A stretch of 5,731 nt of DNA from Candidatus Bathycorpusculum fermentans (GCA_009787175.1 WRGM01000075.1:1-5731); one strand, 5' to 3'. Numbered from the stretch's first letter, positions 1 through 5,338 are shown. Made by a program: numbers and translations. The notes: generated by a model not told the origin, from the letters alone.

Positions 1-35
1 CAAATGCACAAGGCGGTAGTTGGATTATGTATCAA
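1..35 (-). CDS. Transposase N-terminus, partial (IS1-like, tentative)
   Basis: A frame starting with TTG at 35 reads L-I-H-N-P-T-T-A-L-C-I and leaves the window. The match to the frame at the opposite end of the window is mostly codon-level: the proline (CCA/CCG) and threonine (ACC/ACT) codons differ only at the third base, while leucine and cysteine codons are identical. That pattern suggests protein-coding homology. A cysteine at this point would suit the N-terminal zinc finger of an InsA-like protein. The start codon is uncertain because the frame is open further upstream. Confidence 0.3.
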   Translation of the reverse strand, partial: MIHNPTTALCI

Positions 36-88
36 CGTGAAAATTTTCAATCGCTCCCTAACAGCATAAACCAATGTCGAACACTACC
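1..88 (-). mobile_element. End of an IS1-like insertion sequence (partial)
   Basis: Reading the minus strand from 88 towards 1, the sequence begins GGTAGTGTTC. At base 78 it reaches TTGTGCAT inside an open frame ending N-P-T-T-A-L-C-I. The plus-strand sequence starting at 5648 begins GGTGGTGTCC and reaches the same TTGTGCAT at base 77 inside K-P-M-T-I-L-C. The shared terminus, spacing and frame indicate two related elements seen from the same end. From memory, IS1 also begins with GGT, starts insA at base 56 and has its first zinc-finger cysteine near base 77. Family assignment is therefore tentative, but an insertion-sequence end is likely. The element runs off the window. Confidence 0.55.
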
Positions 89-1123
89 CAAACTAAACCC
101 CCCACCACCATTAGACGAACCACCACTACCACCAGACCAAGAACCACCACCACTACCATTACCACCAGAACCACCACCACTACCATTACCACCAGAACCA
201 CCACCACTACCATTAGAAGACCCGCCATCACCTGAACCAGACCCATTAGACGAACCACCACTACCTGAAGGATACACATCATTACACTCCCCTGTAGTAG
301 CCGTATTACCTGAAACTACCCCACCAAACCAGATAAAACCATCACTTGAGCCGTACACGCCACCACCATATTTGGCTGTGTTACCCGAAATTGTACCCCC
401 AAACATAGTAAAATTGCTATAGCGGTGGCACACTACACCCCCACCACCACCCGTTTCAGCTGTGTTACCCGAAATCTCGCCCCCAAACATCCTAATAACG
501 GCCTCTCCCAGCCCAACACTTATGCCACCTCCATAACTCTGAGCACGATTATTAGAAATCTTACCACCATACATCTCAAAAACACCAGAGTCAATATACA
601 CACCACCCCCCTTACCAGCGTATCCCCAAGGATTAAACCCACTATAAAAATAAGAAGTGTTATCTGAAATTTCGCCATCATACATAACAAGCACACCATC
701 ATCAACATGTATTCCGCTGTCACCGCCACCGCTAACTATTATACCATCAATCTTTAACACTCCACCCGCAACAACAAGAGTAGCGTGATGTGTTGTACCA
801 ATTAACTTGTAAAAACCAGATGACCTATTACTTGTTAGAGTAACATCTTTATTACGAGGAATAGTAAGAGCATAATCTGTTAGTTGAATATCGTTATCAA
901 GAGCAATAGTAACGGACCTACCAGTGGGCGCATTGTCTATGGCGTTTTTAAGTTCAGTTTCATTTTTAACATGCACAACATTCTCCAAAAAAGCCACACT
1001 AAAACCACTCAAAAAGATACAGACAAATAAAGAAGAAATCAACACAACAAACAAAGAAATCAATAACAAAGATTTACGAAAAACACGACACCCAGCATCC
1101 ATACGCATATAACCACTACCCAT
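47..1123 (-). CDS. Beta-helix surface protein, 3' end truncated by an insertion sequence
   Basis: This 358-residue protein has a basic N-terminus, a long hydrophobic segment at about 18-45 (signal peptide or anchor), a linker with VKNETELKNAID, and a right-handed beta-helix. The helix is marked by five turns of the form M-[YF]-G-G-x-I-S-x-N-T near residues 147, 184, 212, 240 and 265. A Gly/Ser/Asn linker at about 285-345 carries many NGS sequons. Such proteins are cell-surface adhesin-like or polymorphic repeat proteins, with unknown ligand. The family normally ends in a membrane anchor after the Gly-rich stretch. Here residues 346-358 (GSVRHWFMLLGSD) are encoded by the insertion-sequence end that begins exactly at codon 346, so the anchor is lost. 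ATG at 1123 is used, but in-frame ATGs at 1108 and 1102 are equally possible. None has a clear ribosome-binding site. It is the last gene of the minus-strand cluster. Confidence 0.8.
   Translation of the reverse strand: MGSGYMRMDAGCRVFRKSLLLISLFVVLISSLFVCIFLSGFSVAFLENVVHVKNETELKNAIDNAPTGRSVTIALDNDIQLTDYALTIPRNKDVTLTSNRSSGFYKLIGTTHHATLVVAGGVLKIDGIIVSGGGDSGIHVDDGVLVMYDGEISDNTSYFYSGFNPWGYAGKGGGVYIDSGVFEMYGGKISNNRAQSYGGGISVGLGEAVIRMFGGEISGNTAETGGGGGVVCHRYSNFTMFGGTISGNTAKYGGGVYGSSDGFIWFGGVVSGNTATTGECNDVYPSGSGGSSNGSGSGDGGSSNGSGGGSGGNGSGGGSGGNGSGGGSWSGGSGGSSNGGGGFSLGSVRHWFMLLGSD
141..215 (-). repeat. 27-base tandem repeat in the Gly/Ser linker
   Basis: A 27-base unit occurs as two identical full copies (141-167, 168-194) and a 21-base partial copy (195-215). 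It encodes a nine-residue Gly/Ser/Asn block (GGNGSGGGS type) in the linker of the beta-helix protein. Perfect identity of adjacent copies implies recent slippage or unequal crossing-over, and copy number is likely to vary among strains. Each unit adds one N-G-S sequon. Confidence 0.8.
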
Positions 1124-1160
1124 ACAGGGATAACAAAAAAATAAAAAGTTTGTGGTTGAG

Positions 1161-1170
1161 TATATTTATG
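1161..1170 (-). promoter_or_regulatory. Possible TATA box for the beta-helix gene
   Basis: On the minus strand this reads CATAAATATA, close to the archaeal box A. It lies about 42 bases before the ATG at 1123, which would put transcription start near 1139 with a short leader. It overlaps the stop of the preceding small ORF, so the gene could also be read through from the upstream promoter. Confidence 0.3.
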
Positions 1171-1396
1171 GCTGTTTTTTAATGGGTTTTTCTGTGTTAA
1201 GTTGGTTTTTTAGTGTGGCATTTTCAGTTTTTAGTTCAACATTCTCAGCTACGAGCATTGTGATTAAACGGCTCATTGTTTCCTGCATATCACAATAACG
1301 CACATTAAGAACTGCAAGCTCCGCCTGCACCTGTGACGAAGGCTCAAAACGTGACTGCTGCTATGATAGCTATTGATCTGTTTGCTGTTCAGTCAT
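1166..1396 (-). CDS. Small leucine-zipper protein with two in-frame TAG codons
   Basis: The frame from ATG at 1396 to TAA at 1166 is 76 codons, with TAG at codon 9 (1372-1370) and codon 12 (1363-1361). After these it reads as convincing coding sequence. Leucines 48, 55 and 62 are seven apart, with Asn 52 and 59 and Leu 66 at the other core positions, which is a classic coiled-coil zipper. The tail is basic (KPIKKQP). The ATG overlaps the TGA of the upstream gene as ATGA. It is preceded by GAGGTGA at 1410-1404, seven bases away and the best ribosome-binding site in the window. Without amber decoding only an eight-residue peptide would be made, or translation might restart at GTG 1330 (about 54 residues). 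Both TAGs sit in a Gln-rich stretch and are one C-to-T change from CAG. It may be a pseudogene or an amber-read gene. Function is unknown, perhaps a partner of the adjacent surface proteins. Confidence 0.55.
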
Positions 1397-2208
1397 TGTG
1401 TTTTCACCTCACAAGAAACGTCCCCAGTAGCACATACAGGTTTAGTTTTCCTTTTTCCATAGTAATATGCAGTAATTACTAGGGGAATTGTGATAATACA
1501 TGTTGTAGCAATGGATATAGTTATGGAAGATTGCCAAGAGTTTTGTGATGGCGGATAATAAGGATCTGAAGTAGGCAAGATATTTGGATTTGAAGAGGAG
1601 GGCGCAACTGACGTTGGCTTTATATCGGGTTTTAAAGTGCTTGCTGTATCACCTGTAGGCATAGTTATTGTAAACTCCGTCCACTCACTCCCCACGCCCT
1701 CAAAAACATCCTCACTACCCGTATAGAACCCATGATATCTAAAATAGCCACCTTCTACTGCTTGAACACGAAAACTTATATCCCCACCAACGAAGCCTAA
1801 TTGAGAGCTATCACCATATGTAAAAGGGATAACTGTATAAGTAGAGTCTGATTGATACACAGCAATAGGAACCCCACGAGAACCACTACCTATCCATCCG
1901 TAGTTATATTGTGTACCTTTATAGAAAAGGCAATAATAGGTATTGATGGTGTTACTGTTTTCATCACTGTAAAGTGTAAAGGGACGATTTTTTATGGCTA
2001 TTTCTATGGTTCCATTTTGTATCCAGTAGCCTGATGCGCTACCTGTAACTTCTCCAGTATATGGATTAGTACTAGTTACTGGCGACTTCCAAATAGGTGT
2101 ATTATATATTGTTACGGAAGCAATTTCAGGCCCAGACTTAGGATGTTCAGGTATACTTACAGAAGCCACACAAGGCTCAACCAAAAACACACCCAAAACA
2201 GCCAACAA
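1393..2208 (-). CDS. C-terminally anchored surface protein, signal peptide frame-shifted
   Basis: The open frame runs from TTG at 2208 and gives 271 residues. It has a hydrophobic signal-peptide core ending near EPCVASVS and a beta-rich ectodomain at about 28-185 containing NPYTGEVTG, GYWIQNGTIEIAIKNRPF and FRVQAVEGGYFRYHGFY. A Ser/Pro/Thr-rich linker follows at 186-224, then one transmembrane helix at about 228-250 and a basic stop-transfer KRKTK with a short cytoplasmic tail. I recall the ectodomain style (Y-T-G-E-x-V, x-N-x-T-I-E-x-x-I-K-N-x-P-F) from Bathyarchaeal proteins of unknown role. As written the N-terminus lacks the basic start of a Sec signal. The true start is probably ATG at 2237 one frame over, which gives MGTKTKLLIF before the core. 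It overlaps the downstream small ORF by ATGA, so the two are translationally coupled. Confidence 0.8.
   Translation of the reverse strand: MLAVLGVFLVEPCVASVSIPEHPKSGPEIASVTIYNTPIWKSPVTSTNPYTGEVTGSASGYWIQNGTIEIAIKNRPFTLYSDENSNTINTYYCLFYKGTQYNYGWIGSGSRGVPIAVYQSDSTYTVIPFTYGDSSQLGFVGGDISFRVQAVEGGYFRYHGFYTGSEDVFEGVGSEWTEFTITMPTGDTASTLKPDIKPTSVAPSSSNPNILPTSDPYYPPSQNSWQSSITISIATTCIITIPLVITAYYYGKRKTKPVCATGDVSCEVKTQ
1404..1410 (-). promoter_or_regulatory. Strong Shine-Dalgarno site for the double-amber ORF
   Basis: The minus strand reads GAGGTGA, a seven-base match to the archaeal consensus GGAGGUGAU, with seven bases to the ATG at 1396. It lies inside the 3' end of the upstream surface-protein gene and fixes the start of the small ORF. 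Confidence 0.7.
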
Positions 2209-2237
2209 AAAATCAGCAGTTTTGTCTTTGTCCCCAT
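2205..2237 (-). pseudogene. Detached start of the surface-protein gene (frameshift in T6 run)
   Basis: From ATG at 2237 the frame reads M-G-T-K-T-K-L-L-I-F up to a run of six T on the minus strand (2212-2207). One extra T would join it to the main frame (L-L-A-V-L-G-V-F-L-V-E-P) and give an ordinary Sec signal peptide with a basic start, hydrophobic core and small residues before cleavage. The TATA box at 2261-2270 is placed for a transcript starting almost at this ATG, which supports it as the original start. The shift could be a true mutation, a phase-variable tract or a sequencing error. Confidence 0.6.
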
Positions 2238-2260
2238 ATTCTTCTCACTATAAATGTAGT

Positions 2261-2270
2261 AATTTAAATA
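2261..2270 (-). promoter_or_regulatory. TATA box of the minus-strand surface-protein cluster
   Basis: The minus strand reads TATTTAAATT, close to the archaeal box A TTTAWATA. Its centre is about 29 bases before ATG 2237, which predicts a leaderless or nearly leaderless transcript. This would drive the surface protein, the coupled small ORF and probably the beta-helix gene. Confidence 0.5.
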
Positions 2271-2602
2271 TTAGCAGTTATAGGCATATATTTGTTTCTG
2301 ATTTGAAATAGACTGTATTGCAGATATAGCAAAAATAGGTAATGTCCTAAAATATGTCTTCTCACAAAATAAGTTCGCCCTCTCAATTAGATCATGCTTC
2401 AAAATGGTTTATGAATGAACTCTAATACTACAGTTGTAAATGTAGTTTTTGTGGTAGTGCTTATCTTTGTTAGAGGATATCGTGCAGAGGTTGAGTGTGT
2501 ATTTTTTGCAAGCATGCATTTTCTTACAAATATGACGGCAAATATGCTGTGTTTACACGTTAAACAACGGTGAAAACTCTCAAAATTTTTTATAAAACAC
2601 AA
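2271..2602. other. Divergent intergenic region, no gene seen
   Basis: A/T-rich spacer between the minus-strand surface-protein cluster and the plus-strand zinc-finger/ATPase pair. It contains an inverted repeat ACTACA-8-TGTAGT near 2427-2446 whose core TACAGTTGTAA recurs at 4245-4255. It also has a TATA-like TTTTTTATAAAA near 2584-2595 for the plus-strand genes. A minus-strand open frame at 2399-2644 has no recognisable domain and no start signal, and is not supported. Confidence 0.5.
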
Positions 2603-2605
2603 ATG

Positions 2606-2613
2606 TTTTATAA
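2606..2613 (+). promoter_or_regulatory. TATA box for the zinc-finger gene
   Basis: TTTTATAA is centred about 26 bases before the ATG at 2636, the distance expected for a leaderless archaeal transcript beginning at that ATG. A second A/T-rich candidate lies at 2584-2595. Confidence 0.4.
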
Positions 2614-2636
2614 TCACAAACATCACAAAAATCACA
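2612..2636 (+). repeat. 25-base direct repeat, copy 1 (His-codon rich)
   Basis: This copy matches 2781-2805 at 24 of 25 bases. In the frame of the zinc-finger gene it encodes NHKHHKNH and lies just before, or inside, that gene's start, depending on which ATG is used. The second copy encodes NHNHHKNH at the N-terminus of the ATPase. Confidence 0.85.
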
Positions 2637-2770
2637 TGAGTCATAAAACGTGTGCTATCTGTAAACGGAAAGTCAACAAAGGCGAAGGAACATACTACGG
2701 TGGACGCCTAATCCATCGAACCTGCAAAGGTATCGCAAAAATTCAAAGATACAAACTAAATGAGGCATAA
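2636..2770 (+). CDS. Small CxxC/HxxC zinc-finger protein
   Basis: A 44-residue protein with Cys6-x2-Cys9, then His27-x2-Cys30, which is the ligand spacing of a single LIM-type or half-LIM zinc finger. The GTYYGGRLIHRTC stretch is typical of such fingers. The tail is basic (KGIAKIQRYK). It probably binds one zinc and acts as a small nucleic-acid-binding or protein-binding module. I chose ATG 2636 because a TATA box sits 26 bases upstream. In-frame ATG 2603 would add MFYNHKHHKNH, mirroring the histidine-rich start of the next protein, and a GTG at 2570 is also open. The stop overlaps or abuts the ATPase start, so the two genes are probably co-transcribed and functionally linked. Confidence 0.65.
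   Translation: MSHKTCAICKRKVNKGEGTYYGGRLIHRTCKGIAKIQRYKLNEA
2762..2765 (+). promoter_or_regulatory. Ribosome-binding site choosing the ATPase start
   Basis: GAGG lies nine bases before the ATG at 2775. It overlaps the alternative ATG at 2760, which itself has no such site, so 2775 is the better start. Confidence 0.4.
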
Positions 2771-2774
2771 CACT

Positions 2775-3992
2775 ATGGAAAATCACAATCATCACAAAAA
2801 TCACACCAACAACACCACTACGACTACTAACCCTTTCTCACACCAACACCCCGCACAAACAACCTATTTTGCAGACAGAACCAAACAAATACAATACTTC
2901 AAACAAACAGCCAAAAACTCTGCAAAACTCAACCCACCCGCACCTTTAAACTATGCTATACTTGGCACATGGGGACAAGGCAAAACCTCCCTAGTATACA
3001 AACTCAAAGAAATCGCCTTAAATGAACTACAAACCGAAATCCAATGCGCCTGCATCTATTTCCCACTCATGCCACAATACTGCAAAAACTGGGACACCTT
3101 TACTGAAAACCTGCTTAAAAAAATAAAAACAACAACTGAAGCAACCCAAAACATACTGCCAAAAATCAAAAAAGAAATAGACCAATGGGAAATAAGCATA
3201 AACACAGGTATAATATCTGCCAAAAGAAAAAGTGATGAAAAACAGCATCAAACCCCTAATCTAACAGACGCTCTACAACAATTATGGGAACAACACCTCC
3301 AACCCTCAGGTGTCCAAATAGCTTTTATCATGCTCGATGACTTGCACTATTTTCCCCTAAAAGCCGAAGATTCGGCGTACCTTAACCTGCGAACAACATT
3401 CCAAGAACTAGTTAACCGGGGATGTAACTATTCTCTAGTTGTAACTGCCCATTCATTATTATTTTCTGAAATAGCGGAATTAGCTGAGCCTATTGTCCGA
3501 TTCTTTACACCCTTTGAGCTTAAATCGTTCACCTTTGCGGAGGTAAAGGAGTCAATTGATGTTAGACTAAAAGCTGCCAAAAACACTACTGTAATTGATG
3601 ATGAGGTAATTCAAGTGATTACTGAAAAAACTGTTGGTCATCCCTATATGGTTGTGTTCTCTATGTCTGAGTTGTTGATGCATTCTGAGGGCAAAGAGCA
3701 TATTGGGTTAGAAGAACTTCAGGCTGCTTGGTCTGATATTGAGTATTCTTTTGGCAGGATGTTTTTTTCGCAAAAATTCCAAATAGCCACCGACAAGGAA
3801 AGACAGCTTATGATTGCTATAGCTAAAACAAAGAAAGAATTTGTTTCGCCAACTGATTTTAAAATGTTTGGTAAAGGGGTGGCTGAACTTTTTTCAAGAT
3901 TAGAAAGCAAAGAGCTTTTGGTAAAACAAGAGCGAGGGAAATATAGTTTATTTCATCCAATGTTTGCTGAATTTTTAAGACATCAGCAATAA
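2775..3992 (+). CDS. AAA-type ATPase with C-terminal winged helix
   Basis: A 405-residue P-loop ATPase. Counting from ATG 2775, a histidine/asparagine/threonine-rich N-terminus (1-25) precedes a FADRTKQIQYF motif near 32. Walker A is GTWGQGKT at 64-71, Walker B IMLDD at 185-189, a sensor-1-like VVTAH at 222-226 and a GHP motif at 288-290. From about 340 to the end it looks like a winged helix (FVSPTDFKMFGKGVAELFSRLESKELLVKQ). This is the architecture of archaeal AAA_16/Orc1-Cdc6-like and MoxR-unrelated archaeal ATPases, so DNA binding coupled to ATP hydrolysis is likely, but the target is unknown. It directly follows a zinc-finger gene. ATG 2760 would overlap that gene by 11 bases and add five residues. 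The first half of the gene is strikingly G-poor and C-rich, the second half is not. Confidence 0.85.
   Translation: MENHNHHKNHTNNTTTTTNPFSHQHPAQTTYFADRTKQIQYFKQTAKNSAKLNPPAPLNYAILGTWGQGKTSLVYKLKEIALNELQTEIQCACIYFPLMPQYCKNWDTFTENLLKKIKTTTEATQNILPKIKKEIDQWEISINTGIISAKRKSDEKQHQTPNLTDALQQLWEQHLQPSGVQIAFIMLDDLHYFPLKAEDSAYLNLRTTFQELVNRGCNYSLVVTAHSLLFSEIAELAEPIVRFFTPFELKSFTFAEVKESIDVRLKAAKNTTVIDDEVIQVITEKTVGHPYMVVFSMSELLMHSEGKEHIGLEELQAAWSDIEYSFGRMFFSQKFQIATDKERQLMIAIAKTKKEFVSPTDFKMFGKGVAELFSRLESKELLVKQERGKYSLFHPMFAEFLRHQQ
2781..2805 (+). repeat. 25-base direct repeat, copy 2 (N-terminus of ATPase)
   Basis: This copy matches 2612-2636 at 24 of 25 bases and encodes NHNHHKNH within the ATPase N-terminus. 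The single difference changes Lys to Asn at one position in the shared peptide. Confidence 0.85.
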
Positions 3993-4172
3993 CATAAAAC
4001 CCCTGTTTAGTTTTTACTGCGCTCACTACAAGTAGCCTCAAAGGATTCTTCTTCAAATGATTGTCTTAGGAAATAAAACTCGTTATTAGTTATATATGGC
4101 AAAAATTGTGTGTGTGAAAACTAGCATAAAATGTTAATTGTGCCCGAGAGCGTGAGCGAGTCCGTGAACCTA

Positions 4173-4242
4173 ACTTATGCATTCTTAAAAAAAGAGTGCT
4201 GTAAAAATGGGTGTGACGACTCTGCAAAGAATCAGCATAAGT
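4173..4242 (+). ncRNA. Long imperfect stem-loop, candidate structured RNA
   Basis: The arms ACTTATGC-ATTCTT (4173-4186) and AAGAAT-CA-GCATAAGT (4227-4242) pair over 14 base pairs with a two-base bulge. An inner stem, AGAGT (4193-4197) with ACTCT (4219-4223), closes a 21-base loop. It could be a small RNA, a transcript-end structure for the ATPase, or a miniature inverted-repeat element. The sequence alone does not fix the strand. Confidence 0.35.
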
Positions 4243-4416
4243 ATTACAGTTGTAACTATTTAAGTAGGTATATTGTTACGTGTTATAGCACTGAGCCGTC
4301 TTGTTAACTGCATATTTGTAATGTTATATGATAAAAAAATGCTTTTTGCATTATCACCTTAACATCATTTATACGCAAAACAACCAAAAAAAGAAAAAGG
4401 GAAAATTAGCAAAGAG

Positions 4417-4464
4417 GAGCGAGCGGTTATAGCGATATCGCCATGAACAATGGGGTTCAAATCC
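4417..4464 (+). repeat. Palindromic direct repeat, copy A (upstream of toxin-antitoxin genes)
   Basis: Ordered elements GAGCGA, GTTA, palindrome GCGATATCGC followed by CAT, then GGGGTT and AATCC. The same elements occur in the same order and orientation at 5188-5241 with different spacers, and an A/G-rich run precedes both. This copy ends about 156 bases before the antitoxin start. Confidence 0.45.
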
Positions 4465-4576
4465 AACATACAGTGCAAATAGACTGGGAGTGTGTTTGGC
4501 ACCTAACGCAACAATGACAAGAAATATCGCCCAATTCAACCCGTGAAAATATTTGTTTTTGCGAATCGGGTCTAGG

Positions 4577-4588
4577 AAAATTTTAATA
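4577..4588 (+). promoter_or_regulatory. TATA box of the toxin-antitoxin operon
   Basis: An A-rich BRE-like stretch followed by TTTTAATA, centred about 36 bases before the antitoxin ATG. It predicts a leader of about ten bases, which would include the GGTG ribosome-binding site at 4611-4614. Confidence 0.4.
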
Positions 4589-4610
4589 CTCTAAGGGATA
4601 GTTGAATACT

Positions 4611-4614
4611 GGTG
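4611..4614 (+). promoter_or_regulatory. Ribosome-binding site of the antitoxin gene
   Basis: GGTG matches the archaeal anti-Shine-Dalgarno core and lies six bases before ATG 4621. An in-frame TAG immediately precedes the ATG, so no longer start is possible. Confidence 0.4.
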
Positions 4615-4620
4615 TTTTAG

Positions 4621-4851
4621 ATGATTGAAGCTGTTTTCACCGAAGAAGATAAGAAAAACCTCAAAACAGTAGTTGAAGAATTACCAAAACTTCGTTTAGA
4701 GGTAGAGTCTTTGAGAGAGACAATGGAGATTTTAAGTGATAAAGAGTTAATGCAAGATATAGCGCAAGGTAAAAAAGACATTGCCCAAGGACACATCTAT
4801 ACCCACAAACAAATGTTAGAAGAATTGGATATTGATGAAGAAGAAATTTGA
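4621..4851 (+). CDS. RelB-like antitoxin
   Basis: A 76-residue, very acidic protein. Residues 10-38 are predicted helical (VVEELPKLRLEVESLRETMEIL) and may dimerise. Residues 38-76 (LSDKELMQDIAQGKKDIAQG, then ...MLEELDIDEEEI) resemble the toxin-wrapping C-terminus of archaeal RelB-type antitoxins, which end with D-[IL]-x-x-G-x-x-Y-T. No clear DNA-binding domain is visible, so autoregulation is uncertain. It overlaps the toxin gene by 17 bases and precedes it, the usual order for type II modules. It should bind and block the toxin, with the complex cytoplasmic. Confidence 0.75.
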   Translation: MIEAVFTEEDKKNLKTVVEELPKLRLEVESLRETMEILSDKELMQDIAQGKKDIAQGHIYTHKQMLEELDIDEEEI

Positions 4852-5092
4852 ACTCATCTATTCCACACAATTTCATAAACAGTTCAACTGCTTAGATAAA
4901 CCAATCAGAGTTAGAGTTCTAAGAGAAATAGAAGTTTTAGAAAACAATCCCTTATCAGGTAAAGCGTTAACTGGCGATTTACAAGGTCTTAGGTCTTTTC
5001 GCGTAGGTAACTATAGAGTTATCTACCAACTATTAGATTATAACATCAACATTATAACAATTAAACACCGCAAAAAAGTCTACGACCCCTAA
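4835..5092 (+). CDS. RelE/ParE-family toxin
   Basis: An 85-residue basic protein of full family length. It has the RelE fold signature: an N-terminal strand (FELIYSTQFHKQF), two helices, the central motif NPLSGKALTGDLQGLRSFRVGNYRVIYQL, and the end ITIKHRKKVYDP. Arg53, Arg56, Arg61, Arg79, Lys80 and Tyr83 are candidates for the RNA-binding and catalytic positions (E. coli RelE uses Arg61, Arg81 and Tyr87). The likely activity is ribosome-dependent mRNA cleavage. ParE-like gyrase inhibition is the alternative, but the H-R-K-x-V-Y ending favours RelE. ATG 4835 lies within the antitoxin gene. The preceding TTG at 4832 is less likely. Translation is probably coupled to the antitoxin. Confidence 0.9.
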   Translation: MKKKFELIYSTQFHKQFNCLDKPIRVRVLREIEVLENNPLSGKALTGDLQGLRSFRVGNYRVIYQLLDYNINIITIKHRKKVYDP

Positions 5093-5187
5093 CAAATTTT
5101 ACCTGTTAATCCAACTATATATTTCACTACTGTTAACGTCCCTAAAGTGTTGATAATATTTTCTAATGCTAAAAAGAAAAAAGTGTT

Positions 5188-5241
5188 GAGCGAAAAAATC
5201 TGTTAATGGCGACGTCGCCATACGGGGTTTAGTGCGAATCC
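5188..5241 (+). repeat. Palindromic direct repeat, copy B (downstream of toxin-antitoxin genes)
   Basis: It carries GAGCGA, GTTA, a perfect 16-base palindrome ATGGCGACGTCGCCAT (5206-5221), GGGGTT and AATCC, in the same order as copy A at 4417-4464. Within the palindrome and the CAT that follows, 11 of 14 aligned bases agree with copy A. It starts 95 bases after the toxin stop. Confidence 0.45.
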
Positions 5242-5338
5242 TACCCGTGTAGCCTTCTGATTAGGGGGAACCATTTTTTTCAATGTGGAAAGTTTATTAT
5301 GTTTCAGTTGTTTTATTTCCTTAGTGTTTAAAGATGAA

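Larger units (their letters stand above)
3993..4620. other. 628-base non-coding region
   Basis: No gene is supported here. The region holds a copy of the TACAGTTGTAA word (4245-4255), a long stem-loop (4173-4242) and a smaller imperfect hairpin (4329-4356, TGATA...ATGC-loop-GCAT-TATCA). It also holds the first palindromic repeat (4417-4464), a short stem ACCCG...CGGGT (4539-4571) and the promoter of the toxin-antitoxin genes. The size and structure suggest a mobile-element scar or a non-coding RNA rather than a plain spacer. Confidence 0.5.

Noticed and set aside
141..215. CRISPR array
   Set aside because: The repeats are contiguous without spacers and lie in frame within a Gly-rich protein linker.
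27..422. Plus-strand proline-rich open frame of 131 codons
   Set aside because: It is the complement of the Gly/Ser-rich linker and part of the helix of the minus-strand beta-helix gene; the proline repeats follow from the GGN codons opposite.
2399..2644. Minus-strand open frame of 81 codons with CxxC-like cysteines
   Set aside because: No ribosome-binding site or TATA box for it, no recognisable domain, and it overlaps the start of the better-supported plus-strand zinc-finger gene.
4329..4356. Intrinsic terminator
   Set aside because: The hairpin is short and bulged and is not followed by a T run; it is also over 300 bases past the ATPase stop.
4430..4470. tRNA gene suggested by GGGGTTCAAATCC
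   Set aside because: Only a T-loop-like string is present; the flanking bases do not form a T stem, and no acceptor, D or anticodon arms can be assembled.
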